From: Armatimonadota bacterium
GTDB taxonomy: Bacteria; Sysuimicrobiota; Sysuimicrobiia; Sysuimicrobiales; Sysuimicrobiaceae
NCBI GenBank assembly: GCA_025059775.1
Contig: JANXCW010000002.1
Span: forward strand, 62,001-126,000
Reading direction: 5' to 3'
Length of the DNA: 64,000 bases
Shown here: one piece after another, positions 1 through 8,287 of the stretch
Layout: each line of letters begins with the position of its first letter
Position numbering within the stretch: position 1 is the stretch's first letter
Made by a program: the position numbers and the translations under genes
Notes under the pieces: generated by a model
What the model saw: the letters and a program-made list of their open reading frames with translations, nothing else
Told to the model about the DNA's origin: nothing
Database searches by the model: none

Positions 1-111
1 CACCAGCCCCGGATGCGCCCGGCCCGTGCGCAGCCCCGCGAGCTCCCGACGGGTAGCTTCCACCGACTTCTGCATCCGCTGCCGGGCGTCCGCCAGGACC
101 TCCTGGATCAC
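1..111 (-). CDS. frr: Ribosome recycling factor, N-terminal part (cut by window edge)
   Basis: Ribosome recycling factor splits post-termination ribosomes together with EF-G. Only the first 37 codons are present; the rest lies beyond base 1. The reading frame starts at a GTG (111..109) that shares the GTGA overlap with the pyrH stop codon. The visible residues include MQKSVEATRRELAGLRTGRA (residues 13-32), which matches the conserved first helix of the family, where the RTGRA stretch is characteristic. The position directly after pyrH is the standard rpsB-tsf-pyrH-frr order, and the overlap suggests translational coupling. This fragment is too short for automatic ORF listing and was found by reading the frame directly. 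Confidence 0.9.
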   Translation of the reverse strand, partial: MIQEVLADARQRMQKSVEATRRELAGLRTGRAHPGLV

Positions 112-839
112 AGCATCCCTCCGATCAGGGTCCCCACATGCTCGCCCCGCACGATGCGCTCCACGTTGCCCGGCTCCGTCAGCCGGAACACCCAGATATC
201 CATGTTGTTGTCCATACACAAGGATACCGCGGTGGCGTCCACCACCTGTTGGATCCCCCGGTTGAGGAACTCCAGGTAAGTGAGACGGTCCAGCAGCACC
301 GCGTCGGGGTAGCGCGCCGGGTCCTTATCGTAGACCCCTGCCACTCCCTTCTTGGCCATGAGCACGGCTCCCGCCTCAATCTCGATGGCCCGCAGGGCCG
401 CGGCGGTGTCCGTAGTGAAGTAGGGGTTCCCTGTACCTGCCGCGAACAGCACCACCCGTCCCTTTTCAAGGTGCCGGATCGCCCGGCGCCGGATGTAGGG
501 CTCCGCGATCTCGTGCATGGCGATGGCGGTCTGCACCCGGGTGGCAAGCCCTTCCCCTTCCAGGATCTCCTGAAGGGCGAGGGCGTTGATGACCGTGGCC
601 AGCATGCCCATGTAATCCGCGGTGACCTTCTCGATGCCCAGCCGGCGGCTCAGCTCCCCTCCCCGCACGATGTTCCCACCGCCCACCACCAGGGCCACCT
701 GGACTCCCAGCTCCCAGACGGCCTTCACCTCCCGCGCCACCAGTTCCAACACCCGGGGATCCAGGATCTCCCGGCCGTTCCCGCTCAGCTCCTCTCCGCT
801 CAGCTTCAGGACGATGCGGCGGTAGCGGAGGTTCGCCAT
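108..839 (-). CDS. pyrH: Uridylate kinase (UMP kinase)
   Basis: PyrH phosphorylates UMP to UDP in de novo pyrimidine synthesis and belongs to the amino acid kinase fold. The 243-residue product has the normal family length. Visible motifs are the N-terminal phosphate-binding KLSGE (12-16), the VVGGGNI glycine loop (51-57), the nucleotide-binding GTGNPYFTTDTAAALRA segment in the middle and a DATAVSLCMDN segment near the C terminus. The ATG start is 13 bases after the tsf stop, and the stop codon overlaps the frr start, so the gene is the third of a four-gene operon. Bacterial PyrH is usually hexameric and regulated by GTP and UTP; nothing here contradicts that. Confidence 0.97.
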   Translation of the reverse strand: MANLRYRRIVLKLSGEELSGNGREILDPRVLELVAREVKAVWELGVQVALVVGGGNIVRGGELSRRLGIEKVTADYMGMLATVINALALQEILEGEGLATRVQTAIAMHEIAEPYIRRRAIRHLEKGRVVLFAAGTGNPYFTTDTAAALRAIEIEAGAVLMAKKGVAGVYDKDPARYPDAVLLDRLTYLEFLNRGIQQVVDATAVSLCMDNNMDIWVFRLTEPGNVERIVRGEHVGTLIGGML

Positions 840-852
840 GGCAGGCTCGCCC

Positions 853-1473
853 CTACAAACCCTCCCCCACCCGGAACCGGCAGAAGCGCCGCACCACGAT
901 GTTCTCCCCGGTCTTCGCCACCACCTCCGCGATCACGTCCGAGACCTTTCGCTTTTCATCCCGGATGAAGGGCTGCTCCAGGAGCACCACGCCCTCGATC
1001 CACTTCTCCACCTTCCCTTCCACCGCCCGCTCCAGGGCCTGAGGGGGTTTCCCCGCCATGGCCTCCTGGAGCTGGCTGCGGGCGATCTCACGCTCCCGCT
1101 CCAGCTCCTCGGGAGGAATCTGGTCCCGGGAGATGTACTTCGGGTCCGTGGCTGCCACCTGCATGGCCAGGTCCCGCACCAAGCGCCGGAACTCCTCCGT
1201 ACGCGCCACGAAGTCCGTCTCGCAGTTCACCTCGATGAGCACTCCCAACACACCGTTCCCGTGGATGTAGGCATCCACCACGCCCTGAGCCGCGGTACGT
1301 CCTGCCCGCCTGGCGGCGGCCGCAAGTCCCCGGGCCCGCAGGATCTCGATGGCCCGTTCCAGGTCCCCCGCCGCTTCCACGAGCGCCCTGCGGCAGTCCA
1401 GCACGCCGGCCCCCGTACGGGCCCGAAGCTCCCGGATGGCCTCCACGGGTACTTCCCGGTCCTTCTCGCTCAC
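853..1473 (-). CDS. tsf: Elongation factor Ts, short form
   Basis: EF-Ts is the guanine-nucleotide exchange factor of EF-Tu. The 206-residue product starts at a GTG whose last two bases form the TGA stop of rpsB (GTGA overlap), indicating coupled translation. The N-terminal UBA-like domain is clear ([13 protein letters not shown], from about residue 19), followed by the core with the TDFVA exchange motif that contacts EF-Tu. The protein is much shorter than the roughly 280-residue enterobacterial form. It resembles the compact Thermus and cyanobacterial type that lacks the second core half and the coiled coil, so it is a family variant rather than a truncation. Confidence 0.97.
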   Translation of the reverse strand: MSEKDREVPVEAIRELRARTGAGVLDCRRALVEAAGDLERAIEILRARGLAAAARRAGRTAAQGVVDAYIHGNGVLGVLIEVNCETDFVARTEEFRRLVRDLAMQVAATDPKYISRDQIPPEELEREREIARSQLQEAMAGKPPQALERAVEGKVEKWIEGVVLLEQPFIRDEKRKVSDVIAEVVAKTGENIVVRRFCRFRVGEGL

Positions 1474-2315
1474 AGGTCTTCATCCTCCTCGAGATCAAAG
1501 GCTTCCTCCATCTCCGACTCCAGATCGAAGGTCTCCAGCTCCTCCTCCAGGCCCTCGACCGGCACGGGTTCCTCGGCGGGCGCGGGTACCGCGGGTGGCA
1601 CCGCCACCGCCTCCTCCCCGAGGAGCTTGCGCCGTTCCTCGATGCCCTCCAGGCATGCGTCCGCCATCTTGGTGGTCACAAGCCGTACGGCCCGGATGGC
1701 GTCATCGTTCCCGGGGATGGGGTAATCCACCTCATCCGGATCCGCGTTGGTGTCCACGATGGCTACGATGGGGATGCGCAGCTTCCGCGCCTCTGCCACC
1801 GCGATGTGCTCCTTCCGGGTGTCCACCACGTACACCGCACCGGGGAGCTTGGGCATATTCTTAATCCCACCCAGGTACTTCTCCAGCCGCTCCAGCTCCT
1901 CCAGAACCCGCACCTGCTCCTTCTTGGGCAGAAGCTCGAGTTCTCCCAGGTGCCTGCGCATCTCCAGTTCCCGCAGCCGATCCACCCGGCGGCGGATGGT
2001 CTGGAAGTTCGTCAACAACCCTCCTAGCCACCGCTGGTTTACGTAGGGCTGACCTGCCCGCGTGGCCTCCTCCCGGATGGCGTCCTGGGCCTGCTTTTTC
2101 GTGCCCACGAACAGCACCTGATCCCCGGCTGCGGTGACGCTGCGCACGAACCGATAGGCCTCTTCCAGAAGCGGCAGGGTCTTCTGGAGATCGATGATGT
2201 GGATCCCGTTGCGCTCCGTGAAGATAAAGCGGGCCATCTTGGGGTTCCATCGACGGGTCTGATGCCCAAAGTGGACCCCCGCCTCCAACAGCTGCTTCAT
2301 GGTCACCACCGACAT
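1470..2315 (-). CDS. rpsB: 30S ribosomal protein S2 with acidic tail
   Basis: S2 is a late-assembling protein of the small ribosomal subunit. The N terminus carries the family signature [13 protein letters not shown] (15-27) and the middle holds the conserved [13 protein letters not shown] and [21 protein letters not shown] segments. The 281 residues are longer than the usual 230-260 because of a C-terminal extension (about 234-281): first Pro/Ala/Val-rich, then strongly acidic, ending EEDEDL. The gene heads the rpsB-tsf-pyrH-frr operon, with a good promoter about 100 bases upstream and a GGAGGAGG-type ribosome binding site. The long untranslated leader could host feedback control by S2, as in other bacteria, but I see no recognisable motif. 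Confidence 0.97.
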   Translation of the reverse strand: MSVVTMKQLLEAGVHFGHQTRRWNPKMARFIFTERNGIHIIDLQKTLPLLEEAYRFVRSVTAAGDQVLFVGTKKQAQDAIREEATRAGQPYVNQRWLGGLLTNFQTIRRRVDRLRELEMRRHLGELELLPKKEQVRVLEELERLEKYLGGIKNMPKLPGAVYVVDTRKEHIAVAEARKLRIPIVAIVDTNADPDEVDYPIPGNDDAIRAVRLVTTKMADACLEGIEERRKLLGEEAVAVPPAVPAPAEEPVPVEGLEEELETFDLESEMEEAFDLEEDEDL

Positions 2316-2420
2316 CCCGCCTTCCTACCTCCTCCGCCCGTACGTGCACGGGGGATTTTTCGGTTTCCCTGGGCTCCGTCCGAGGACACCACAGGCCCTG
2401 GGCAGGCCCACGCCCGCGGT

Positions 2421-2429
2421 AGTATACCA
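2421..2429 (-). promoter_or_regulatory. Extended -10 promoter of the rpsB operon
   Basis: On the minus strand the sequence reads TGG-TATACT, an extended -10 element. A weak -35 (TTCCGG) lies 17 bases upstream. Transcription would begin near base 2414, leaving a leader of about 100 bases before rpsB. It sits between the codY stop and rpsB, where an operon promoter is expected. Confidence 0.6.
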
Positions 2430-2483
2430 GACCGCTCCCCGGTCCGGAAGCACGAGCCCCGGTACCGACCCCCGAACGGCCCT

Positions 2484-3227
2484 CTAGCGGCCGGTCCGGC
2501 CGCGCTCCAGCTCCTCCCGCAGAAGAGGATTGAGGATCTTGATGTAGGTTCCCTTCATCCCTAGGGAACGGGATTGGATGACCCGGGCGCTCTCCAGCTT
2601 GCGCAGGGCGTTCACGATCACGGACCGCGTGATGCCCGCCCGATCCGCCACCCGGCTCGCGACCACGATGCCCTCGGCATCCCCCAGCTCCTGGAGGATG
2701 TGACGGATGGCCTCCAGCTCCGAGTAGGAGAGGGCTCCCAAGGCGGTCCGGACTTGCTCCGCGGCCTGGGGTTCGAGGAGGGCACGGCTTTCCATCACCA
2801 GCATGTGGAGGGCCAGCACCGCGGCCCCGTACTGCACGAGCCCTTCCTCCTCTGGCTGGAAGGCCTCTTTCCGAAGCAGCAGGAGGCTTCCCACCCGACG
2901 GCCGGAGGCCTGCAGGGGAAAAGCGAGCAACGCCTTGCCTCCTCCTTCCAGAGCTTCCAGGAGGGGACCGGAACGGAGGTTCGCGGCAGGCTCCGTGAGC
3001 CTCTCTAGAGCCTGCACCGCGGCAGGAGGTAGACCCGCCTCCACCTCCAGGGGACGGGGTAGGGGTCCCCAGGTGGCAACGACCTTACCCTCCGCGTCCA
3101 GGAGCACCGCGGCACTTCGGGTGGCATCGCCAAGGATGGCCAGAACTTCCTGGGCGCTTGTACGCCCAATTTCCCTGCCGATCGCCTGGGCGATCCGCCT
3201 CGCGCTCTCCAGGAGTACGTCCTTCAA
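2484..3227 (-). CDS. codY: GTP-sensing pleiotropic repressor CodY
   Basis: CodY is a global nutritional regulator that, in Bacillota, binds GTP and branched-chain amino acids and controls amino acid metabolism, competence and motility genes. The product has 247 residues: a GAF-like domain (about 1-150), a linker and a winged helix-turn-helix (about 190-232). The DNA-binding part is nearly identical to characterised CodY (ADRAGITRSVIVNALRK and SLGMKGTYIKILN), making the call secure. The stretch that forms the isoleucine pocket in Bacillus subtilis is not conserved here. The gene follows hslU with its own likely promoter, the same neighbourhood as the Bacillus codVWXY cluster. Downstream is the rpsB operon. 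Confidence 0.96.
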   Translation of the reverse strand: MKDVLLESARRIAQAIGREIGRTSAQEVLAILGDATRSAAVLLDAEGKVVATWGPLPRPLEVEAGLPPAAVQALERLTEPAANLRSGPLLEALEGGGKALLAFPLQASGRRVGSLLLLRKEAFQPEEEGLVQYGAAVLALHMLVMESRALLEPQAAEQVRTALGALSYSELEAIRHILQELGDAEGIVVASRVADRAGITRSVIVNALRKLESARVIQSRSLGMKGTYIKILNPLLREELERGRTGR

Positions 3228-3266
3228 GCCTCCTCCAGGGGAGCATCCCTCGGGGGCCCCGTCCCA

Positions 3267-3275
3267 ATTTTACCA
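3267..3275 (-). promoter_or_regulatory. Extended -10 promoter of codY with a CodY-box-like sequence
   Basis: The minus strand carries TGG-TAAAAT about 40 bases before the codY start, giving a leader of roughly 33 bases. The AT-rich segment 3266-3280 around it matches the CodY consensus AATTTTCWGAAAATT at about 10 of 15 positions, which is striking in GC-rich DNA and suggests autoregulation. No convincing -35 is visible. Confidence 0.45.
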
Positions 3276-3279
3276 CAAG

Positions 3280-4698
3280 TTAAAGAATGTAGCGGCTCAA
3301 ATCCCGATCCTGCAGCACGTCCGCGAGGCGGGCCCGGACATACGGGGCGTCGATGACCACCTCCCGAGGGCCTTCGGGGCCCGCGAAGGAGATCTCCTCC
3401 GTGACCTTCTCCAGCACGGTGTGCAGCCGCCGGGCACCGATGTCCTCCGTCTGCTCGTTGATCCATGCGGCGATGTGGGCCATCTCCCGTACCGCATCGG
3501 GCGTGAAGATCACCTCCACCCCTTCCGTTCGCATGAGGGCCGCGTACTGCTTGAGGAGGGCGTTTTCCGGCTCCGTAAGGATGCGTACGAAGTCCTCCTC
3601 CGTGAGCCGGTCCAGTTCCACCCGGATGGGCAACCGGCCCTGCAGCTCCGGGATGAGGTCCGAGGGCTTACTGGTGTGGAAGGCTCCCGCGCAGATGAAG
3701 AGGATATGGTCCGTACGTACGGGCCCGTACTTCGTGGTGACCGTGCAGCCCTCGATGATGGGCAACAGGTCCCGCTGCACGCCCTCCCGGGACACATCGG
3801 GCCCCACCGGGGTGCCGGAGCCTGCGATCTTGTCGATCTCGTCGATGAACACGATTCCGAGTTCCTCGGCCCGCCGCACACCCTCCCGCTGTACCTCCTC
3901 CTGGTCGATGAGCTTAGCGGCCTCCTCCTGGGCGAAGACCCGCAACCCTTCTGCCACCGTAACGCGCCGACGCTTGCGCCGCTTCGGCAGGAGCCCCCCC
4001 AGCAGGTCCTGTACGTTGATGCCCATCTCCTCCACCCCCTGGGCCCCGATGATCTCCACCACCGGCAGCCCGCTCTCTTCCACCTCGATCTCCACCACCT
4101 CCCGGTCCAGCTCCCCCCGCAGAAGGCGCGGCCGCAGCGCCTCCCGGCGAGACCTTGCGGCCTCCAGCTCCCGGTCGTAGGACTCGCTTAAGCCTGCACT
4201 GGCCCGCCCGCCGAAGAGGGCCTCGAAGGGGTTCTGCGGTCCCGGGCGCGGCGGATCCGGAGCCAGCACGTGCAGCATCCGCTCCTGCGCAAGACGCCAA
4301 GCCTCTTCCTGAACGGTCGAGAGGCGCTCAGAGCGCACCATCTGCACGGAGACCTCCACCAAGTCCCGGATGATGGCGTCCACGTCGCGGCCCACGTACC
4401 CCACCTCGGTGAACTTGGTGGCCTCCACCTTCACGAAGGGGGCCCGCACCAGGTGCGCCAGCCGTCGGGCGATCTCGGTCTTGCCCACCCCCGTGGGCCC
4501 GATCATGAGGATGTTCTTGGGGATCACCTCACGCCGCAGGGGCTCCGGCAGGAGGGCCCGGCGGTACCGGTTGCGGAGCGCGACGGCCACGGCCCGCTTG
4601 GCAGCCTGCTGTCCCACGATGTACTTGTCCAGCTCCTCCACGATTCGCCGGGGCGTGAGCTCCCGCATGGACTCCAGGAGGGTGTCCTCCGATCTCAC
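3280..4698 (-). CDS. hslU: ATP-dependent protease ATPase subunit HslU (ClpY)
   Basis: HslU is the AAA+ unfoldase that feeds substrates into the HslV peptidase. The 472-residue product has Walker A GPTGVGKT (67-74), Walker B with DEIDK (286-290), the pore-loop region around GYVGRDVD (100-107) and an Arg-rich insertion domain between the two Walker motifs. It ends in DLSRYIL, consistent with the C-terminal tail that docks into HslV. The start is a GTG overlapping the hslV stop by four bases (GTGA), so HslV and HslU are translationally coupled. The family is cytoplasmic and heat-inducible in many bacteria; no CIRCE element is present here. Confidence 0.97.
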   Translation of the reverse strand: MRSEDTLLESMRELTPRRIVEELDKYIVGQQAAKRAVAVALRNRYRRALLPEPLRREVIPKNILMIGPTGVGKTEIARRLAHLVRAPFVKVEATKFTEVGYVGRDVDAIIRDLVEVSVQMVRSERLSTVQEEAWRLAQERMLHVLAPDPPRPGPQNPFEALFGGRASAGLSESYDRELEAARSRREALRPRLLRGELDREVVEIEVEESGLPVVEIIGAQGVEEMGINVQDLLGGLLPKRRKRRRVTVAEGLRVFAQEEAAKLIDQEEVQREGVRRAEELGIVFIDEIDKIAGSGTPVGPDVSREGVQRDLLPIIEGCTVTTKYGPVRTDHILFICAGAFHTSKPSDLIPELQGRLPIRVELDRLTEEDFVRILTEPENALLKQYAALMRTEGVEVIFTPDAVREMAHIAAWINEQTEDIGARRLHTVLEKVTEEISFAGPEGPREVVIDAPYVRARLADVLQDRDLSRYIL

Positions 4699-5225
4699 GG
4701 CAGGGTCTCCACAGTGATCTCCGCGTTCGTGAAGATGCAGATCTCTGCCGCGATCCTCATGGCCTCCCGGGCGATCTCCGCCACGGAGAGGCCTGTGTGC
4801 CGGGCCAGAGCCCGGGCCGCGGCGAGTGCATACGGCCCACCGCTTCCGACCGCCGCGATCCCATCATCGGGCTCCACCACGTTGCCATCCCCGGAGAGGA
4901 CGAAGAGGTGCTCCCGGTCGCAGACCACCAGCAGGGCCTCCAACCGCCGCAGAATCCGATCCGTGCGCCACTCCTTCGCCAGCTCCACCGCGGCCCTCGG
5001 GAGATTGCCCCGGTATTCCTGGAGCTTCGCCTCGAACTTCTCGAACAGGGTGAGCCCATCCGCGGCACTCCCCGCGAACCCCGCGAGCACCCGGTCCCCC
5101 ACGCGCCGCACCTTCACCGCCCGATGTTTGAGCACGGTCTCGCCGAGGGTGACCTGCCCATCACCCGCCACCGCGGCCTCTCCCCCGCGGCAGATGCCGA
5201 GGATGGTCGTCCCATAGAACCTCAG
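4695..5225 (-). CDS. hslV: ATP-dependent protease peptidase subunit HslV (ClpQ), probable CTG start
   Basis: HslV is the proteasome-like peptidase of the HslUV complex, with an N-terminal threonine nucleophile. The frame must begin upstream of the first in-frame GTG, because [20 protein letters not shown], which contains the catalytic threonine and the conserved AGDGQ, precedes or spans that codon. The best start is CTG (5225..5223), which overlaps the xerC stop as CTGA, mirroring the GTGA and ATGA overlaps of neighbouring pairs. This yields 176 residues, the usual family length, with the nucleophile at Thr6 or Thr7 after processing. An ATC codon 15 bases further upstream lies behind an AGGAGG sequence and is a less likely alternative. 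The 158-residue frame beginning at 5171 would lack the active site. Confidence 0.9.
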   Translation of the reverse strand: MRFYGTTILGICRGGEAAVAGDGQVTLGETVLKHRAVKVRRVGDRVLAGFAGSAADGLTLFEKFEAKLQEYRGNLPRAAVELAKEWRTDRILRRLEALLVVCDREHLFVLSGDGNVVEPDDGIAAVGSGGPYALAAARALARHTGLSVAEIAREAMRIAAEICIFTNAEITVETLP

Positions 5226-6169
5226 GCCCTGGGATGCGATCGGTCGTACACCTCCTTCAGCCGGGCCCGGGAGAGGTGGGTGTAGATCTGGGTGGTCGCC
5301 AGGTTCGCGTGGCCCAACAGCTCCTGGACCACCCGGAGGTCGGCCCCGCCCTCCAGCAGGTGCGTGGCGAAGGTGTGGCGGAAGGTGTGCGGGGTGGCGC
5401 GGAGCCCGGGCAAGCGCGCCCCCAGGCGCTGCACCAGGTACTGCAACCCCCGCACGGAGAGGGGCCGGCCCCGAACGCTGGTGAACAGAGCCTCCACATC
5501 CCGCCCCCGCACCAGCTGCGGTCGGCCTCGCCGGAGATAGGCCTCCAGACTCCTCCGGGCAGCCTCCGTGAGGATCACCACCCGTTCCTTGCCCCCCTTG
5601 CCTACAACCCTCAGTTCCCGCCCCTCCTCGACGTCCCGTACCCGGAGGCCCACCACCTCGGAGGCGCGTAGCCCGCTTCCGTACAGCACCTCCAGCAGGG
5701 CCCGGTCCCGGAGGCCCACGGGATCCCCGCGCGGGGGCGAGGCAAGCAGGGCCCGCATCTGCTCATGGGTGAGGGAGCGGGGCAGGCGGCGGGCCCTCCG
5801 GGGCGTCCGGAGGGCCCGCACGGGATTGGCGGGAAGACGTCCCGCCCGGACGAGGAACCGGCACAGCCCTCGCAGGGCGCTGAGCTGGCGGGCTAGGGTG
5901 GTGGGGGCGACCCGCTGGCTTCTGCGCGCCAGGTAGCGGCGCAGCAGGGCCGGCGAGAGATCCTCCCAGCGGGAAACCCCTTCCTCCTGCAAAAAGCGTG
6001 CCACCTCCATGAGATCCCGGGCATAGGCCCGGTAGGTGTGGGGGGAGATCCCCCGTTCCGAGTGAAGCGCTTCCAGGAAGCGGGCGATGTCCGTCGCTAG
6101 GAGCGAACCATCGTGGTTTCCTGGGTCCGGGACGGGATCTCGCTGGTGGCGCACTCGGGGTTGAGGCAT
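5222..6169 (-). CDS. xerC: Tyrosine recombinase XerC/CodV
   Basis: Xer recombinases resolve chromosome dimers at dif together with FtsK. The C-terminal catalytic domain shows the expected residues: Arg in [12 protein letters not shown], Lys in GKGGKERVV, the [10 protein letters not shown] box, the LGHANLATT His and the nucleophilic Tyr in IYTHLSR. The N-terminal SAM-like domain begins at [19 protein letters not shown]. The longest frame gives 315 residues but overlaps topA by 73 bases, and its first 22 residues look non-native. The real start is probably near the topA stop (about 6085-6105), where no ATG, GTG or TTG exists, so a non-standard start or the overlapping ATG must be used. Its place before hslVU-codY matches CodV of Bacillus. 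Confidence 0.93.
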   Translation of the reverse strand: MPQPRVRHQRDPVPDPGNHDGSLLATDIARFLEALHSERGISPHTYRAYARDLMEVARFLQEEGVSRWEDLSPALLRRYLARRSQRVAPTTLARQLSALRGLCRFLVRAGRLPANPVRALRTPRRARRLPRSLTHEQMRALLASPPRGDPVGLRDRALLEVLYGSGLRASEVVGLRVRDVEEGRELRVVGKGGKERVVILTEAARRSLEAYLRRGRPQLVRGRDVEALFTSVRGRPLSVRGLQYLVQRLGARLPGLRATPHTFRHTFATHLLEGGADLRVVQELLGHANLATTQIYTHLSRARLKEVYDRSHPRA

Positions 6170-8202
6170 CGCAGCTCCACCTCACCACGTCTGGTCCTCT
6201 TCTCCGCCATGGGATACCCACACACAGGGCACCGTACGTCCTGGGGCCGGTCCCAGGAGGTGAAGGTGCAGGCAGGGTAGTTCCCGCATCCGTAGAACAG
6301 GCGGCCGCGGCGGCTGCGGCGCTCCACGATCTCCCCCCCGCACCGGGGACACCGGACCCCGATTCCCACCGGCCGGGTGTAGGTGCACGCAGGGTACCGG
6401 GTGCACGCGATGAACTCCCCGAAACGGCCCTGCTTGCGCACCAGGGGAGCCGCGCACTGCGGACAGCTCTCGCCCGTGGGTTCGGGACGGAGCTCCACCT
6501 CCTCGATGTGCTGCTCCGCGCGCCGGAGGTCCTGTTCAAAGGGCTCGTAGAACGCACGAACCACGCCCACCCAGTCTGCCTTACCCTCCTCGATGCGGTC
6601 CAGGCTGCTCTCGAGGCGTGCGGTGAACTCCACATCCACCACGTTGGGGAAGTGGGTGGTGAGCAGCTGATTCACGAGCCGGCCCAGGGAGGTTGGCACC
6701 AGCCGCTTCTGCTCCGTGCGCACGTACCCTCGCTTCTTAAGGATCTCCAGGGTGGGGGCATAGGTGGAGGGTCGCCCGATGCCCTTCTCCTCCAGGGCCT
6801 TCACCAGGGTAGCCTCCGTGTAGCGCGGGGGCGGGGTGGTGAAGTGCTGCTGGGAGCGGAGCGCCAACAGCTCCAGTTCCTCCCCCACCGCCAGGGCAGG
6901 AAGCCAACTCCCCTCATCCTCCTCCTGATCCTCCCGGTACACCACCAAAAACCCGGGGAATTTGAGCCGCTGTCCCGTGGCCCGGAAGACGTAGGGACCC
7001 GCCGTGATGTCCACGGAGAGGGTATCGAAGACCGCGGAGCACATCTGGCTCGCCACGAACCGGTCCCACACGAGCTTGTACAACCTGAACTGGTCGGGCC
7101 GCAGGTACGGCCGCACCCGCTCCGGGGTACGGCGGACGGAGGTGGGGCGGATGGCCTCGTGCGCGTCCTGCGCGGACTGTTTGGCCGCATAGCGGCGGGG
7201 GGTTGGGGGAACGTACTCCGGCCCATACCGCTCCTGGATGTACGCCCGTGCCTCCGCCACCGCGCTCGCGGCCACCCGCACGGAGTCCGTGCGCATGTAG
7301 GTGATGAGGCCTACGGTCCCCTCCTCCCCCAGGTCCAGCCCCTCATAGAGCTGCTGCGCGATGGCCATGGTGCGGGCGGCGGTGTATCCGAGCCGGCGGT
7401 GCGCCTCCTGCTGGAGGGTGCTGGTGGTAAAGGGGGGGGCAGGATGCCGCTGCTGATCGCGCCGCCGGACCTCCGCCACCCGATACGTGGCTCCCTCCAG
7501 CTCCGCCAGGACGGCACGCACCGCCTCCTCGTTGGGGAGCTCCACCCGTTCCTCTCCGCGGCTGTGGAGCCGGGCCTCGAAGGAAGCCGCGTCCTGCGGT
7601 CTACGGAGAAGGGCGGAGAGGGTCCAGTACTCCTGAGGCACGAAGGCCTCGATCTCCGCCTCCCGCTCGCATACCAAGCGCAGGGCCACGGACTGCACCC
7701 TTCCCGCGCTGAGCCCGCTGCGCACCTTGCGCCACAGCAGCGGGCTCAGATTGTAGCCCACCAGCCGGTCCAGGATCCGACGGGCCTGCTGCGCCGCCAC
7801 CAGGTTCAGATTGATGTCCCGGGGGTTCTCCAGGGCCCTTCGCACCGCTTCCGGGGTGACCTCGTGGAACTCGATCCGGCGGATGTTGCGGTTCGCGTCC
7901 TCCAGCAGCTGCTGGAGGTGCCAGCTGATGGCCTCCCCCTCCCGATCGGGGTCCTGGGCGAGGTAGACGGCCTTGGCGCGCCTGGCGAACTCCCGCAGCT
8001 CCCGGAGGATGGGTCCCTTGCCCTTGATCACGATGTAGTGCGGCCGGAAGCCGTCCGCGATGTCCACGCCGAGCCGGGATTTGGGGAGGTCCCGCACGTG
8101 CCCCATGGAGGCCAGGACTTCGTACCGCCGGTCCAGCATCCTCTTCAAGGTGCGCGCCTTCGCGGGCGACTCTACCACGATCAGGCTCTTTGCCTTCGCC
8201 AA
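6097..8202 (-). CDS. topA: DNA topoisomerase I
   Basis: TopA relaxes negatively supercoiled DNA by cutting one strand. I start it at TTG (8202..8200), which follows a strong GGAGGGGAGGGGAGG ribosome binding region and gives MAKAKSLIVVESPAKA, the conserved family N terminus. A longer frame opening at 8277 adds non-conserved residues. The 701-residue product has the Toprim domain with DPDRE (84-88) and the catalytic tyrosine in GLITYMRTDS (Tyr302). It ends with three C4 zinc ribbons (CPQC, CPRC and CPVC, each paired with a later C-x-x-x-x-C). It is the first gene of the topA-xerC-hslV-hslU-codY block and divergent from nrdJ. Confidence 0.96.
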   Translation of the reverse strand: MAKAKSLIVVESPAKARTLKRMLDRRYEVLASMGHVRDLPKSRLGVDIADGFRPHYIVIKGKGPILRELREFARRAKAVYLAQDPDREGEAISWHLQQLLEDANRNIRRIEFHEVTPEAVRRALENPRDINLNLVAAQQARRILDRLVGYNLSPLLWRKVRSGLSAGRVQSVALRLVCEREAEIEAFVPQEYWTLSALLRRPQDAASFEARLHSRGEERVELPNEEAVRAVLAELEGATYRVAEVRRRDQQRHPAPPFTTSTLQQEAHRRLGYTAARTMAIAQQLYEGLDLGEEGTVGLITYMRTDSVRVAASAVAEARAYIQERYGPEYVPPTPRRYAAKQSAQDAHEAIRPTSVRRTPERVRPYLRPDQFRLYKLVWDRFVASQMCSAVFDTLSVDITAGPYVFRATGQRLKFPGFLVVYREDQEEDEGSWLPALAVGEELELLALRSQQHFTTPPPRYTEATLVKALEEKGIGRPSTYAPTLEILKKRGYVRTEQKRLVPTSLGRLVNQLLTTHFPNVVDVEFTARLESSLDRIEEGKADWVGVVRAFYEPFEQDLRRAEQHIEEVELRPEPTGESCPQCAAPLVRKQGRFGEFIACTRYPACTYTRPVGIGVRCPRCGGEIVERRSRRGRLFYGCGNYPACTFTSWDRPQDVRCPVCGYPMAEKRTRRGEVELRCLNPECATSEIPSRTQETTMVRS

Positions 8203-8272
8203 ATCCTCCCCTCCCCTCCGGGAGCCCTGCTCGCGCCTCATGGTAGCACAGCCGTCAACCCGCGAGGCGGCG

Positions 8273-8278
8273 TACAAT
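8273..8278 (+). promoter_or_regulatory. -10 element of nrdJ, implying a leaderless mRNA
   Basis: TACAAT matches the -10 consensus at five of six positions. Its predicted start point (about 8285) lies only about three bases before the nrdJ ATG. No clear -35 hexamer and no ribosome binding site are visible. I see neither a cobalamin riboswitch nor an NrdR box in the 85-base divergent region. Confidence 0.5.
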
Positions 8279-8287
8279 GGATCTGGA

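Noticed and set aside
4695-5171. hslV as the 158-residue frame starting at GTG.
   Set aside because: It would lack the catalytic N-terminal threonine; homology continues upstream to the CTG at 5225.
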